Part shown: piece by piece, positions 1-8,098 of the stretch
Layout: every line of letters starts with the position of its first letter
How positions within the stretch are numbered: position 1 is the first letter of the stretch
From: Pleurocapsales cyanobacterium LEGE 10410
GTDB taxonomy: Bacteria; Cyanobacteriota; Cyanobacteriia; Cyanobacteriales; Xenococcaceae
Reading direction: 5' to 3'
Assembly (NCBI GenBank): GCA_015207195.1
Contig: JADEXJ010000012.1
Coordinates: forward strand, 1-64,000
Length of the DNA stretch: 64,000 nt
Translations under genes and position numbers: made by a program
Notes under the pieces: model-generated
The model's input: the letters and a program-made list of their open reading frames with translations, nothing else
Databases searched by the model: none
Told to the model about the DNA's origin: nothing

Positions 1-71
1 CTGACTGAACTATCTCCTTTCTCGATCGCACTGACTATTTTTTCTCGAAAATCCACCGAATAAGCTTTCAT
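1..71 (-). CDS. IS630-type transposase, N-terminal fragment cut by window edge
   Basis: Reading on the minus strand from the ATG at 71, the frame stays open to the window edge and begins MKAYSVDFREKIVSAIEKG. That opening is characteristic of the helix-turn-helix N-terminus of IS630/Tc1-type transposases in cyanobacteria. Only about 23 codons are visible, so it cannot be said whether the element is intact. I could not identify its terminal inverted repeat in the 175 bp upstream. The family call rests on recognising the N-terminal motif only. Confidence 0.6.
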   Translation of the reverse strand, partial: MKAYSVDFREKIVSAIEKGDSSV

Positions 72-246
72 TTACGATCTACTTTTACAATGCTTGATTG
101 TCCCATATTTAGATGCAAACCGCTGTATCTTTGGTGTTCTATAGCTAAAAATAATTTAGAGACATTTAAATTAAACAACTGGTGTCTTTCTTTTAGGGTT
201 TTGGGTAACGCCAGTTAGATAAACCAGATGTCTCTAAGCAAAATTG

Positions 247-432
247 TTAATCTTTAGTGTAGTGAATACCACGGTAGGTAAAATCCGACTTGGCATGATT
301 ACGACGGTATTTTTCCTTAGGGTGATGTACTTTCCAGGGTTTACCACGATATAAACCGCCAACTTCCCCTTCTCTAACGTCTAATGCTAAATCGGGACGC
401 TCGTAGATTATGCCTCTAAACTGTAGTCTCAT
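247..432 (-). CDS. DUF4278 domain protein (small, cyanobacterial)
   Basis: A 61-residue protein starting MRLQFRGIIYE, with two YRG-type motifs (LYRGKPW near residue 28 and TYRGIHY near residue 53). This pattern of short basic segments around repeated YRG motifs is typical of DUF4278, a small family seen mostly in cyanobacteria and of unknown function. There is no signal peptide or membrane segment. It stands alone between the transposase edge and coaE. The gene call is good; the role is unknown. Confidence 0.75.
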   Translation of the reverse strand: MRLQFRGIIYERPDLALDVREGEVGGLYRGKPWKVHHPKEKYRRNHAKSDFTYRGIHYTKD

Positions 433-625
433 TGTTTATACCTCAGAGTTGCAATGTAAGTTCTCTATAGCTGGATAGCTACGATGATGTGGTCAGGCGA
501 TCGCCTTGGTTTTGGTCAGCAACCAACGTATTCTTGAGTTAGTATCTATGCTTTACGCTGTCAATTACTATATTAATACGATATTTCTGTATCTATTGTT
601 ACCATACGTACAAAAAAAGTCAACT

Positions 626-1243
626 TTAATAAAACTTTATACTTAAGTTAGGATTATGTAAAATTGCCGTGTCTATTTGAGCAAACAAAGAGCTTAAATC
701 GGTATCATTATTTAAAACAACGTCGGCTAGGGCAATTTTCTGCGACAGAGGAAATTGACTATCGATTCTAGATTGAGCTTGTTTGGTAGTCAGATCATTA
801 CGCTGCTGTAATCGAGCAATTTGTAAAGAGCGATCGCAACTGACCACCCAAATTTCTGTAACCATGTCTGTGAGGTTAGCTTCAAACAACAGAGGAATAG
901 ACAATACTATTGTGTTACTTTTTGTGTGTTGTAATTCACGCTCAAAGCGATCGCGGACGTAGGGATGAATTTTGCTTTCCAGCCACAGCTTTTCTGTGGG
1001 ATTGTTAAAAATAATATCTCCCAAAGCAGTGCGATTAAGACTCTTATCAGGCAATTTAACTCTGTTACGATATCGGGCAAAAATATCTTGTAAGATTGGC
1101 GAATCTTTAGCTACTGCTTCTCTGGCATAAATATCTGCATCCAGTATAGGTAAGCGATATTTTTCTGCGAGATAATTAGATACCGTGGTTTTTCCCGTAG
1201 CAATTCCTCCAGTCAATCCAATAAGTCTGTTGGCTGATTTCAT
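626..1243 (-). CDS. coaE: dephospho-CoA kinase
   Basis: Phosphorylates the 3'-hydroxyl of dephospho-CoA, the last step of coenzyme A synthesis, in the cytosol. The protein has a P-loop GGIATGKTT at residues 12-20, a DADIYAREAV segment and a SIPLLFE segment in the expected order, all typical of CoaE. I start it at the ATG at 1243 (205 aa), because the open frame upstream adds 45 residues of non-conserved hydrophobic sequence, and 205 aa matches the family's usual length. It diverges from the flavin reductase gene, whose TTG start lies about 110 bp away. Confidence 0.93.
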   Translation of the reverse strand: MKSANRLIGLTGGIATGKTTVSNYLAEKYRLPILDADIYAREAVAKDSPILQDIFARYRNRVKLPDKSLNRTALGDIIFNNPTEKLWLESKIHPYVRDRFERELQHTKSNTIVLSIPLLFEANLTDMVTEIWVVSCDRSLQIARLQQRNDLTTKQAQSRIDSQFPLSQKIALADVVLNNDTDLSSLFAQIDTAILHNPNLSIKFY

Positions 1244-1350
1244 CTCTAAATTAATACTCAAAATTAATATTTCTAACCAAAGAAGGTTTTTCTGGCTACA
1301 GAAGCTTGATAAACTATTGCGAGATAATTTTATGTTAAGGAGCAGGACTT

Positions 1351-1833
1351 TTGTTAGACCAGAAAGCAAAAAAAACAATGCTACGCAAAATTCCCCACGG
1401 ACTTTATATCTGTGGTGTCAAAGACGGGGAGGAGATGAATGGTTTTACCGTTAGCTGGTTGATGCAATCTTCTTTTGAGCCACCTTTGGTAGTCAACTGC
1501 GTCAAAAAGGGTACTACCTCCCACAAAATGATTGAGAATACCCAGGTGTTTGCCATCAGCTTTTTAGAATCGGGACAAAAAGATTTAGCTGCATCTTTCT
1601 TTAAGCCTAAAGCTCGCGTGGGTAATAAATTTGAAGACGTGGAATTTTACGAAGGTGAGGAAACAGGCTGTCCCATTATTAAAGACTCTTTGGGATATAT
1701 CGAATGCAAAGTAGTCGGTACAGTAGAGGAAGGAGATCATACTGTATATGTTGGAGAAGTAATTGCTTCTGGAATCCATCGCGAAGGCGATCAGCTGTTG
1801 TTATCAAGCACTGGTTGGGAATACGGCGGTTAA
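1351..1833 (+). CDS. flavin reductase-like domain protein, TTG start
   Basis: A 160-residue flavin-binding split-barrel protein of the flavin reductase family, related to the C-terminal flavin reductase module of cyanobacterial flavodiiron proteins. Conserved parts seen are KIPHGLYICG, GFTVSWLMQSSFEPPLV and the C-terminal ending STGWEYGG. It probably reduces FMN or another flavin with NAD(P)H; the acceptor is not evident. The start is taken as TTG at 1351, preceded by an AAGGAGC ribosome-binding site at 1337-1343. The first ATG (1378) would remove nine residues that continue the family pattern. Confidence 0.85.
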   Translation: MLDQKAKKTMLRKIPHGLYICGVKDGEEMNGFTVSWLMQSSFEPPLVVNCVKKGTTSHKMIENTQVFAISFLESGQKDLAASFFKPKARVGNKFEDVEFYEGEETGCPIIKDSLGYIECKVVGTVEEGDHTVYVGEVIASGIHREGDQLLLSSTGWEYGG

Positions 1834-1863
1834 CTTGTTTCTTGGCAAATTAATTCATTATTT

Positions 1864-1920
1864 TGTTGGTGGATTTGTCCCATCTCATGCCCCGAACCCA
1901 GCTAGACAAATCCACCAACA
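1864..1920. repeat. 16-bp perfect inverted repeat, hairpin element
   Basis: Arms TGTTGGTGGATTTGTC (1864-1879) and GACAAATCCACCAACA (1905-1920) are perfectly complementary around a 25-nt loop. The element lies 30 bp past the flavin reductase stop, between two convergent genes. There is no clear T-run, so it could be a bidirectional terminator or a small dispersed palindromic element. Confidence 0.7.
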
Positions 1921-2115
1921 TTAGTTGTCTGCTTAGAAATAGTAAATAACTGACATAGCTAAAATAGTGCAATAAACGAGCGGGAAAAACCAGGACTATC
2001 TGCTGCATCTCGAAAACCCAATCATTTGTTGGTAAGCAAGCAAATCATCTGTGTTTATCTGTGGACTTTAATTACGCAACATTTAAGGCGTGTCAGTCCA
2101 CTACGAACTCCGAAC

Positions 2116-2868
2116 TCAATCATTAATCCGACTGAGAAAAGCTTTAAGACGATCGCTTTGAGGATTAGTTAAAACTTTTTTAGCATCTCCTTGTTCTTCG
2201 ACCATTCCCTGATTGAGAAAAATCACTTTGTTGGCTACTTCACGGGCAAAGCTCATTTCATGGGTAACTACCACCATAGTCATTCCCTCTTCCGCTAGCT
2301 GCTTCATTACCGTTAGCACTTCCCCCACCAATTCAGGGTCTAGTGCGCTAGTAGGTTCGTCAAACAGTAATACTTCGGGTTTCATACACAGGCTACGGGC
2401 GATCGCTACTCGCTGCTTTTGTCCCCCAGATAGCTGTTCGGGATAGGCATCGGCTTTACTACTCAGACCTACTTTATCAAGATAGTGTAAGGCGCGATCG
2501 CGACATTCTGCTTTGGTTTCTTTTAAGACTTGAGTAGGAGCTAACATTAAGTTTTGCAACACATTGAGGTGGGGAAATAAATTAAACTGCTGAAAAACCA
2601 TTCCCACTTTTGTTCTTAGCTGCTTCAACTTTTGCGAGCTAATTTTTGGTTGAGAAAGATCGATATCTAGTACCTTTAGCTTGCCACCATTAATAGTTTC
2701 TAGACGATTACAGCAGCGTAATAGAGTACTTTTACCGCAGCCAGAAGTGCCGATAATTGAAACGACATCACCCTTGTAGAGAGCAGCAGTGATTCCCCGC
2801 AGAACTTCTAGTGAACCATAGCTTTTTCGTAAACTATCGAAGGAAATAACAGGGGTGGCGGTAGACAT
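2116..2868 (-). CDS. bgtA: polar amino-acid ABC transporter ATP-binding protein
   Basis: ATPase subunit of an amino-acid importer of the GlnQ/HisP type, on the cytosolic face of the plasma membrane. It has Walker [10 protein letters not shown] (residues 40-48), a Q-loop FQQFNLFPH (92-100), the signature LSGGQ (146-150), Walker B VLLFDE (166-171) and the switch histidine H203. Its partner is very likely the fused binding-protein/permease encoded divergently at 3220. In Synechocystis the equivalent pair is BgtA/BgtB, which imports basic amino acids and glutamine. Substrate choice here is inferred. A probable NtcA site and -10 box lie 35-75 bp upstream of the start. Confidence 0.92.
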   Translation of the reverse strand: MSTATPVISFDSLRKSYGSLEVLRGITAALYKGDVVSIIGTSGCGKSTLLRCCNRLETINGGKLKVLDIDLSQPKISSQKLKQLRTKVGMVFQQFNLFPHLNVLQNLMLAPTQVLKETKAECRDRALHYLDKVGLSSKADAYPEQLSGGQKQRVAIARSLCMKPEVLLFDEPTSALDPELVGEVLTVMKQLAEEGMTMVVVTHEMSFAREVANKVIFLNQGMVEEQGDAKKVLTNPQSDRLKAFLSRIND

Positions 2869-3219
2869 AATCTTGGATTATCTAAATTTTATTTAGGAAT
2901 AAACTATATCGATTATTTATGCAAAACTGTAGTGTTCATTACATTAATTATTTAAACTTATCGTCATAATTTTTCCCAACGGAGATTTGATATTTATCTA
3001 CACAGTACGGCTATCTTTCTGAACAAAGCTCTTGGATAAGTATGCTTTCTCTGTAAATATTTGCTCTATGGCTTTTTATTTTTTGAGAGATTTCTTTTCA
3101 GAGATATCTTGCTAAATCGATTGCTTAGTTACTAAGTTTCAATACCTTAAACAAAGAAATTTGCAGATTATTACTATGGTTAAATGTATCGAGCAAGGTA
3201 AAAACAATTGTAAATTATT
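2869..3219. promoter_or_regulatory. divergent transporter promoter region
   Basis: A 351-bp AT-rich spacer between the start codons of the ATPase and the binding-protein/permease. Apart from the NtcA-type site listed separately I see no small gene or long hairpin in it. It must hold the promoters of both genes. Confidence 0.6.
2903..2942 (-). promoter_or_regulatory. probable NtcA-activated promoter
   Basis: The palindromic NtcA consensus GTA-N8-TAC is matched exactly at 2929-2942 (GTAGTGTTCATTAC). On the minus strand a TATAGT box (complement of 2903-2908) follows after 20 nt, close to the usual 22-nt spacing of class II NtcA promoters. This would place the transcript start about 28 bp before the bgtA start. 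The site is inferred from pattern only. Confidence 0.55.
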
Positions 3220-4770
3220 ATGCACAAAAACTTACGATTTTGGTTGAGGCGTATCGGGCTAGGTTTAGTCGGATTACTGTTAGTAACTAGCCTCAATTCC
3301 TATTTAACTTCTCCGTCAAATGCCCAAGGAGTGTTACAGGTAGGAACAGAGCCAGCGTTTCCTCCTTTTGAGATGCAAGCCCCAGATGGGAAGGGCTTTA
3401 CGGGGTTTGATATCGATCTATTTAATGCCATTGGAGAAGAAGCGGGTTTAGAGATTCAGTTTCAGAGTATGCCCTTTGATGGACTGATTCCCGCCTTACA
3501 AACGCAAAACATCGATGCAGCGATTAGTGGGATGACCATTACCCCAGAACGCGCCCAGACTATAGATTTTACCCGCCCCTACTTTCAGTCTGGTTTGGCG
3601 ATCGCCGTTAGAAAACAAAACCGAGGAGAAATTCAAAGTTTTGATGACTTAGAAAATAAAAAAATTGCGGTGGCTATTGGGACAACAGGAGCGCAAGAAG
3701 CAGCCAAAATACCAGGAGCAGAATTATTTACCTTTGATAATTCTGCCCTAGCTCTGCAAGAGTTGAGTAATGGCAACGTGGATGCGGTAGTTAACGACGC
3801 TCCCGTAACTCTTTATGCAATCAAGGTAGGCAATCTCAATAATGTTGAGGTGGTTGGGGAACTATTGACCGAAGAATATTATGGCATCGCCCTACCCCAA
3901 GACTCCCCTAACCTAGAGAAAATTAACGATGCTTTAGACGAACTGCTAGAAAGTGGTCGGTATCGCCAGATCTATCAACAGTGGTTTGCAGGAGAACCAC
4001 CAGATCTACCCTTGGTTGCTCCTGCCCTAGAAGGTGAAGGAGCTACTTTTAGCTGGATTGAAACCTTCCAGACCCTGTTTTGGGGAGCATTAATAACGAT
4101 CTTGCTAACTGCATTTTCTGTCTTTTTTGGTACTATTGGCGGAACTTTGCTGGCGACGGCATCAATCTCTGACTTTAAACCTTTGGGCTGGTTGACTCGG
4201 ATCTATGTAGACTTCTTTCGCGGCACGCCCTTGCTGGTACAGATCTTCATGATCTATTTTGGCATACCGTCTTTGCTCCAGGGAATTGGCTTAGACTTTA
4301 GCTTTAATCGCTTTGCTGCTGCGGTTACGGCTCTCAGCCTCAATTCTGCTGCCTATTTAGCCGAGATTATTCGCGGTGGTATTCAATCGATCGACCAAGG
4401 ACAGTGGGAAGCTGCTCAATCGATGGGCATGGGATGGATGCAAACCATGCGTTACGTTATTTTCCCCCAGGCTTTTCGTCGGATGTTACCCCCCTTGGGT
4501 AATGAATTCATCACCATGATTAAAGACACCAGTTTGGTGGCAATTATTGGTTTTGAAGAGCTGTTTCGTCAAGGGCAATTGATGGTAGCAACTACCTACC
4601 GAGCTTTTGAAATCTATGCTGCCGTAGCTTTAATTTATCTGCTACTAACCTTTATAGCTTCGAGAGTCTTTAGCTGGCTAGAAAAACGTCTTAATCCCGT
4701 GCAACGGGCGAATAAAAGGGCATCAGCCCAAGTTGCTTCGAGTCCCGAAGTAGCCAGCAGATCGGTTTAG
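3220..4770 (+). CDS. bgtB: fused amino-acid binding protein and ABC permease
   Basis: A 516-residue fusion. A hydrophobic signal or anchor (residues 12-30) leads into a family 3 solute-binding domain (about 38-262, starting LQVGTEPAFPPFEM), followed by a HisM/GlnP-type permease domain (about 280-500) with the EAA loop EAAQSMGMG at 398-406 that docks the ATPase. It imports polar or basic amino acids, probably with the ATPase encoded at 2116. This fused arrangement is common in cyanobacteria (Sll1270/BgtB in Synechocystis). The porin gene follows after 47 bp on the same strand, so the two could be co-transcribed. Confidence 0.92.
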   Translation: MHKNLRFWLRRIGLGLVGLLLVTSLNSYLTSPSNAQGVLQVGTEPAFPPFEMQAPDGKGFTGFDIDLFNAIGEEAGLEIQFQSMPFDGLIPALQTQNIDAAISGMTITPERAQTIDFTRPYFQSGLAIAVRKQNRGEIQSFDDLENKKIAVAIGTTGAQEAAKIPGAELFTFDNSALALQELSNGNVDAVVNDAPVTLYAIKVGNLNNVEVVGELLTEEYYGIALPQDSPNLEKINDALDELLESGRYRQIYQQWFAGEPPDLPLVAPALEGEGATFSWIETFQTLFWGALITILLTAFSVFFGTIGGTLLATASISDFKPLGWLTRIYVDFFRGTPLLVQIFMIYFGIPSLLQGIGLDFSFNRFAAAVTALSLNSAAYLAEIIRGGIQSIDQGQWEAAQSMGMGWMQTMRYVIFPQAFRRMLPPLGNEFITMIKDTSLVAIIGFEELFRQGQLMVATTYRAFEIYAAVALIYLLLTFIASRVFSWLEKRLNPVQRANKRASAQVASSPEVASRSV

Positions 4771-4817
4771 TAATTTTACTGTTCGAGTTAAATAACAATT
4801 TTAGGTGTGAGGATCTA

Positions 4818-6395
4818 ATGTTTAATCGTGTAATTAATTTGCTCCCTGGAGGGGCAATAGCTTGTGGTGTCTTTTTTTTGACTTGCGATCGCCAAGCGTG
4901 GGCTATGCCCAATCGCGCTGTAGCCGATCCTTTATACAATTATCAAGACGGTTTCGGACAAGTCATCAACGTCAATCAGTTAAGGGATGTTGCTCCAACC
5001 GACTGGGCTTATGAGGCTTTGAGAAGCTTAGTAGAGCGTTATGGCTGTATAGCGGGTTATCCCAACCAAACTTATCGCGGTAGCCAGCCCCTGACTCGTT
5101 ACGAATTTGCTGCGGGATTGAATAGTTGTTTAAATCAAATCGAGCGTCTGATTGCCTCTAATCAATCCGTTGCTGGCGAAGATCTGGCAATGATGCAGCG
5201 TTTAGCTACGGAATTTGAAGCAGAGCTGGCAACCCTAGGAGGTAGAGTAGACGAGCTGGAAACTCGGACTGCTGTACTAGAAGATAATGCTTTTTCCACC
5301 ACTACCAAACTAAATGCAGAAATCGTCAGCTATATTTTGGGTGTTTTTGGCGACGAAAAACCCGATGGGACAGAGGTTGATGACGAAATTACTGTTAGCA
5401 GCCGTATTCGGTTAAACTTTGACAGTAGCTTTACAGGTCAAGATCGATTGCGAGTTCGCCTACAGGCAAGAAATATTACTAGTCCTGCCGAATCTGGAGG
5501 GACTAATTCTCTAGCTCTCAACTTTGAGGGTGACAATAATAATAGTTTTGAAATTGACGACCTTCATTATTCATTTCCCATTACTGAAAAAATCTTTGGT
5601 TTTGCTGGTACGAATGGTGTTGATGTCGATGACGTTTTTGATGTAGTTCCCACCATGGGAATCGCCTATGATACTCTCAGCCTCTTTAGTGCTTACAATA
5701 ATCTGATTTACGACAATGGTAATGGCGGTGGTGCAGCTTTAGGATTAAATATTGAAGTGGTAGACTGGGCAAATCTAGATGTAGGCTATTTCGCCACTAA
5801 TCCCGCCGATTCCGATCCTGGAAATGGTTTGTTTAATGGCAACTATGCTGCTGGGGCCAACCTAAATATTTCTCTTTTAGAAGAGCGTTTAAACATCGCC
5901 TTAGCTTACCTCAGAGCCTATCAGGGCGCGGGTAGTGGTTACGATCTGGCTGGCTTTGTGGGGACTGATGCAGCTACCGATCCTTTTGGCGATCGCGCTA
6001 ATTCTACTAACAATTATGGTTTTGCTACTGGGTTTCAGGTTTTAGAACAGCTGGCGATCGGTGGTTATTTTGGCTATACTACTGCCTCGACAATTGATGA
6101 CGAAGCCGATGCAGATATCTTGAACTGGAGTGCCTATCTCACCTATAGCGATCTTTTAAAAGAGGGATCGGCTTTGGTGGTTAGTTTTGGACAGCCTCCA
6201 AGTCTGAGCGATAGTGAAGGTAATGCTCTAGCGGAAGAACCCAACAATCCTTATCTTCTAAACCTAGAATATCAGTATAGTTTAAACGATAATATTCAGT
6301 TTACTCCTGGGGGCTACGCTTTGTTCAATCCCAACGGTGATTCGGATAACGATACCATCTACGTCGGAACATTACGAACTATCTTTAGATTTTAA
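4818..6395 (+). CDS. SLH-domain OprB-family outer-membrane porin
   Basis: A 525-residue outer-membrane protein: an N-terminal signal region (residues 5-30), an S-layer homology domain (about 52-105, with RDVAPTDWAYEALRSL and RYEFAAGL), a short coiled-coil segment (about 120-155), then a beta-barrel rich in alternating polar residues that ends in a C-terminal aromatic residue (IFRF). This is the standard cyanobacterial porin design, in which the SLH domain binds peptidoglycan. Homologues are described as ion or iron permeable; the solute here is unknown. It follows the amino-acid transporter gene on the same strand. Confidence 0.9.
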   Translation: MFNRVINLLPGGAIACGVFFLTCDRQAWAMPNRAVADPLYNYQDGFGQVINVNQLRDVAPTDWAYEALRSLVERYGCIAGYPNQTYRGSQPLTRYEFAAGLNSCLNQIERLIASNQSVAGEDLAMMQRLATEFEAELATLGGRVDELETRTAVLEDNAFSTTTKLNAEIVSYILGVFGDEKPDGTEVDDEITVSSRIRLNFDSSFTGQDRLRVRLQARNITSPAESGGTNSLALNFEGDNNNSFEIDDLHYSFPITEKIFGFAGTNGVDVDDVFDVVPTMGIAYDTLSLFSAYNNLIYDNGNGGGAALGLNIEVVDWANLDVGYFATNPADSDPGNGLFNGNYAAGANLNISLLEERLNIALAYLRAYQGAGSGYDLAGFVGTDAATDPFGDRANSTNNYGFATGFQVLEQLAIGGYFGYTTASTIDDEADADILNWSAYLTYSDLLKEGSALVVSFGQPPSLSDSEGNALAEEPNNPYLLNLEYQYSLNDNIQFTPGGYALFNPNGDSDNDTIYVGTLRTIFRF

Positions 6396-6419
6396 AGCCA
6401 ATTTCCTGATGATATTTTT

Positions 6420-6490
6420 GTAGCGGACTTGAGATTGCTTGTCATTGCCTGCTTGGATAGAGACGTTTCCTAAAACGTCTCGACCGCTAC
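6420..6490. terminator. nested hairpin between convergent genes
   Basis: Inner arms GAGACGTTT (6460-6468) and AAACGTCTC (6473-6481) form a tight hairpin, and outer arms GTAGCGG (6420-6426) and CCGCTAC (6484-6490) enclose it. It sits between the convergent porin and uraH genes, so a bidirectional terminator role is likely. The inner core resembles a dispersed cyanobacterial palindrome, also represented at 27279-27296. Confidence 0.5.
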
Positions 6491-6505
6491 TTTCTACTTT
6501 CCAAA

Positions 6506-6853
6506 CTAACTACCGCGATAGGTGCTATAAGACCAAGGAGAAACCAGCAAAGGAACGTGATAATGAGCTTCAATGTCGCTAATGCCAAAACGAATTGGAA
6601 TTTCGTCTAAAAACAGCGGAGCGGAATATTGCCCGTACTCAGAAAAATAATTGCCCACGGTAAAAACCAGCTCGTATACCCCTGCCTTAAATTCTACTCC
6701 TGTTAATAACGGTTCATCGGTACGTCCATCGTTGTTAGTTCTTACAGTTTTTAATAAAGTTTTAGAATCCCATCGCCAAAGAGCGATCGCAATGCCCGAT
6801 GCGGGGCAACCATTTGCCGTATCCAAAACGTGAGTTGTTAGATTACCAGACAT
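6506..6853 (-). CDS. uraH: 5-hydroxyisourate hydrolase (transthyretin-like)
   Basis: Hydrolyses 5-hydroxyisourate, the unstable product of urate oxidation, to OHCU. The 115-residue length, the opening [14 protein letters not shown], the [16 protein letters not shown] segment and the C-terminal YRGS tetrapeptide are diagnostic of the HIUase branch rather than true transthyretins. It lies 21 bp downstream of the urate hydroxylase gene and so completes the second step of the same pathway. The following enzyme, OHCU decarboxylase, is not in this window. Confidence 0.95.
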   Translation of the reverse strand: MSGNLTTHVLDTANGCPASGIAIALWRWDSKTLLKTVRTNNDGRTDEPLLTGVEFKAGVYELVFTVGNYFSEYGQYSAPLFLDEIPIRFGISDIEAHYHVPLLVSPWSYSTYRGS

Positions 6854-6874
6854 AGATTGATGGTTAATTACTTA

Positions 6875-8038
6875 TTAATGCAGTGGACCACCGAGAATTA
6901 TTTTGGCGATCGCTCCTGTGACATCTTTGGGGTCTTCCTGTTTTAATTGTTCGTACCACTGCTGGGTTAAATCTGGTTCTTTGTTGTAAATAGTATCGGT
7001 GCGCTTACGGGCTTTTAAAACCAACTTGGCTACTCGTTCTTTGCGTTCCGCTTCATAACGTTTGAGAGCATCGGCGACGCTGATATTAGTCGTCAACAAA
7101 TAGCGACAAAGTACTTCCGCATCTTCCATTGCCTGACAGCCTCCCTGACCTAGAGTAGGAGTGGTAGCATGGGCAGAATCTCCAACTAGGGCAATTCTCC
7201 CCTGAACCAAATTGGGCAGCGGATCGATGTCGCCTATTTCTAAGCGGTTGACTTGTTCGGGATCGAGCTTATCAATTAGGTTTTGCACTGGTTGCGCCCA
7301 GCCAGCAAAGGTTTCTTTGAGTTCAGCGCGAATCTTGTCTGGCGGTGTGCTTGTTCCCTGGGGTTTGGGACAGCCCATAAAAAAGTAAAAACGATTTCCC
7401 CCCACGGGCATCATCGAGGCGCGTTTCCCCTCCCCAACGTAAATTACCCAGACATCACTTTCCGCCAAATCTGGGCTGGCATCTATCAAACCATTCCAGT
7501 TAACATAACCCGCATAACGAGGCTCGATTTTACCACCATTGAGATAGGTACGTACTACCGAATGTACGCCGTCCGCTCCAATAACTACATCACCCGTAGC
7601 GGTACTGCCATCTTCAAAGATAGCTGTGGCACTTTCCGCATCTTGCTTTACTTCCACGCAGCGCATTCCCATCCGTACATCTGATTCACCAAAGGCAGTT
7701 AACATCATCTGCTGTAAATCGGTGCGAGATACGGGATATGGTCGCTGTCCCACCTGTTCCATCAAAGGAATCAAGTTAACGTTGTTCAGGCTTTCACCTT
7801 GATGAGTAAGATATTCCATGCGGTTCATCTGTCCACCAATGGCAGCAACCTCTTTTCCCAGCCCCAACTTATTAAGAATTTTGATCCCATTCGACCAAAG
7901 AGAAATACCCGCCCCCGCAGGACGCAGCTTACTGGTCTTTTCATAGATCTCTACTTCATATCCCGCCTGGCGCATAGCAATCCCTGCGGACAATCCCGCC
8001 ATTCCCGCGCCAATGACGATCGCTTTTAAGTTGTACAT
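6875..8038 (-). CDS. hpxO: FAD-dependent urate hydroxylase (HpxO type)
   Basis: A 387-residue class A flavin monooxygenase that oxidises urate to 5-hydroxyisourate using NADH and O2. It shows the dinucleotide-binding motif GAGMAG (residues 10-15), a GADGVHS segment and the second FAD motif GDSAHATTPTLGQGG. On sequence alone it could be another aromatic hydroxylase, but its place between a urate-type NCS2 permease and a 5-hydroxyisourate hydrolase makes HpxO the best call. It replaces the cofactor-free uricase found in other organisms. Confidence 0.88.
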   Translation of the reverse strand: MYNLKAIVIGAGMAGLSAGIAMRQAGYEVEIYEKTSKLRPAGAGISLWSNGIKILNKLGLGKEVAAIGGQMNRMEYLTHQGESLNNVNLIPLMEQVGQRPYPVSRTDLQQMMLTAFGESDVRMGMRCVEVKQDAESATAIFEDGSTATGDVVIGADGVHSVVRTYLNGGKIEPRYAGYVNWNGLIDASPDLAESDVWVIYVGEGKRASMMPVGGNRFYFFMGCPKPQGTSTPPDKIRAELKETFAGWAQPVQNLIDKLDPEQVNRLEIGDIDPLPNLVQGRIALVGDSAHATTPTLGQGGCQAMEDAEVLCRYLLTTNISVADALKRYEAERKERVAKLVLKARKRTDTIYNKEPDLTQQWYEQLKQEDPKDVTGAIAKIILGGPLH

Positions 8039-8059
8039 AATTTTTAAATCAGAAAATAG

Positions 8060-8087
8060 TTACTACTTACTACTTACTACTTACTAC
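8060..8087. repeat. heptamer tandem repeat (TTACTAC)x4
   Basis: Four perfect copies of TTACTAC in the 60-bp gap between the permease and hydroxylase genes, followed by a partial degenerate copy. Short tandemly repeated heptamers like this are common in cyanobacterial spacers. Confidence 0.85.
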
Positions 8088-8098
8088 TCCCTACTTGA

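Noticed and set aside
72-246. Terminal inverted repeat of the left-edge IS630-type element
   Set aside because: Short GGTGTCT/AGATGTCT-like sequences are seen near 180-240 but the other end is outside the window, so it cannot be verified.
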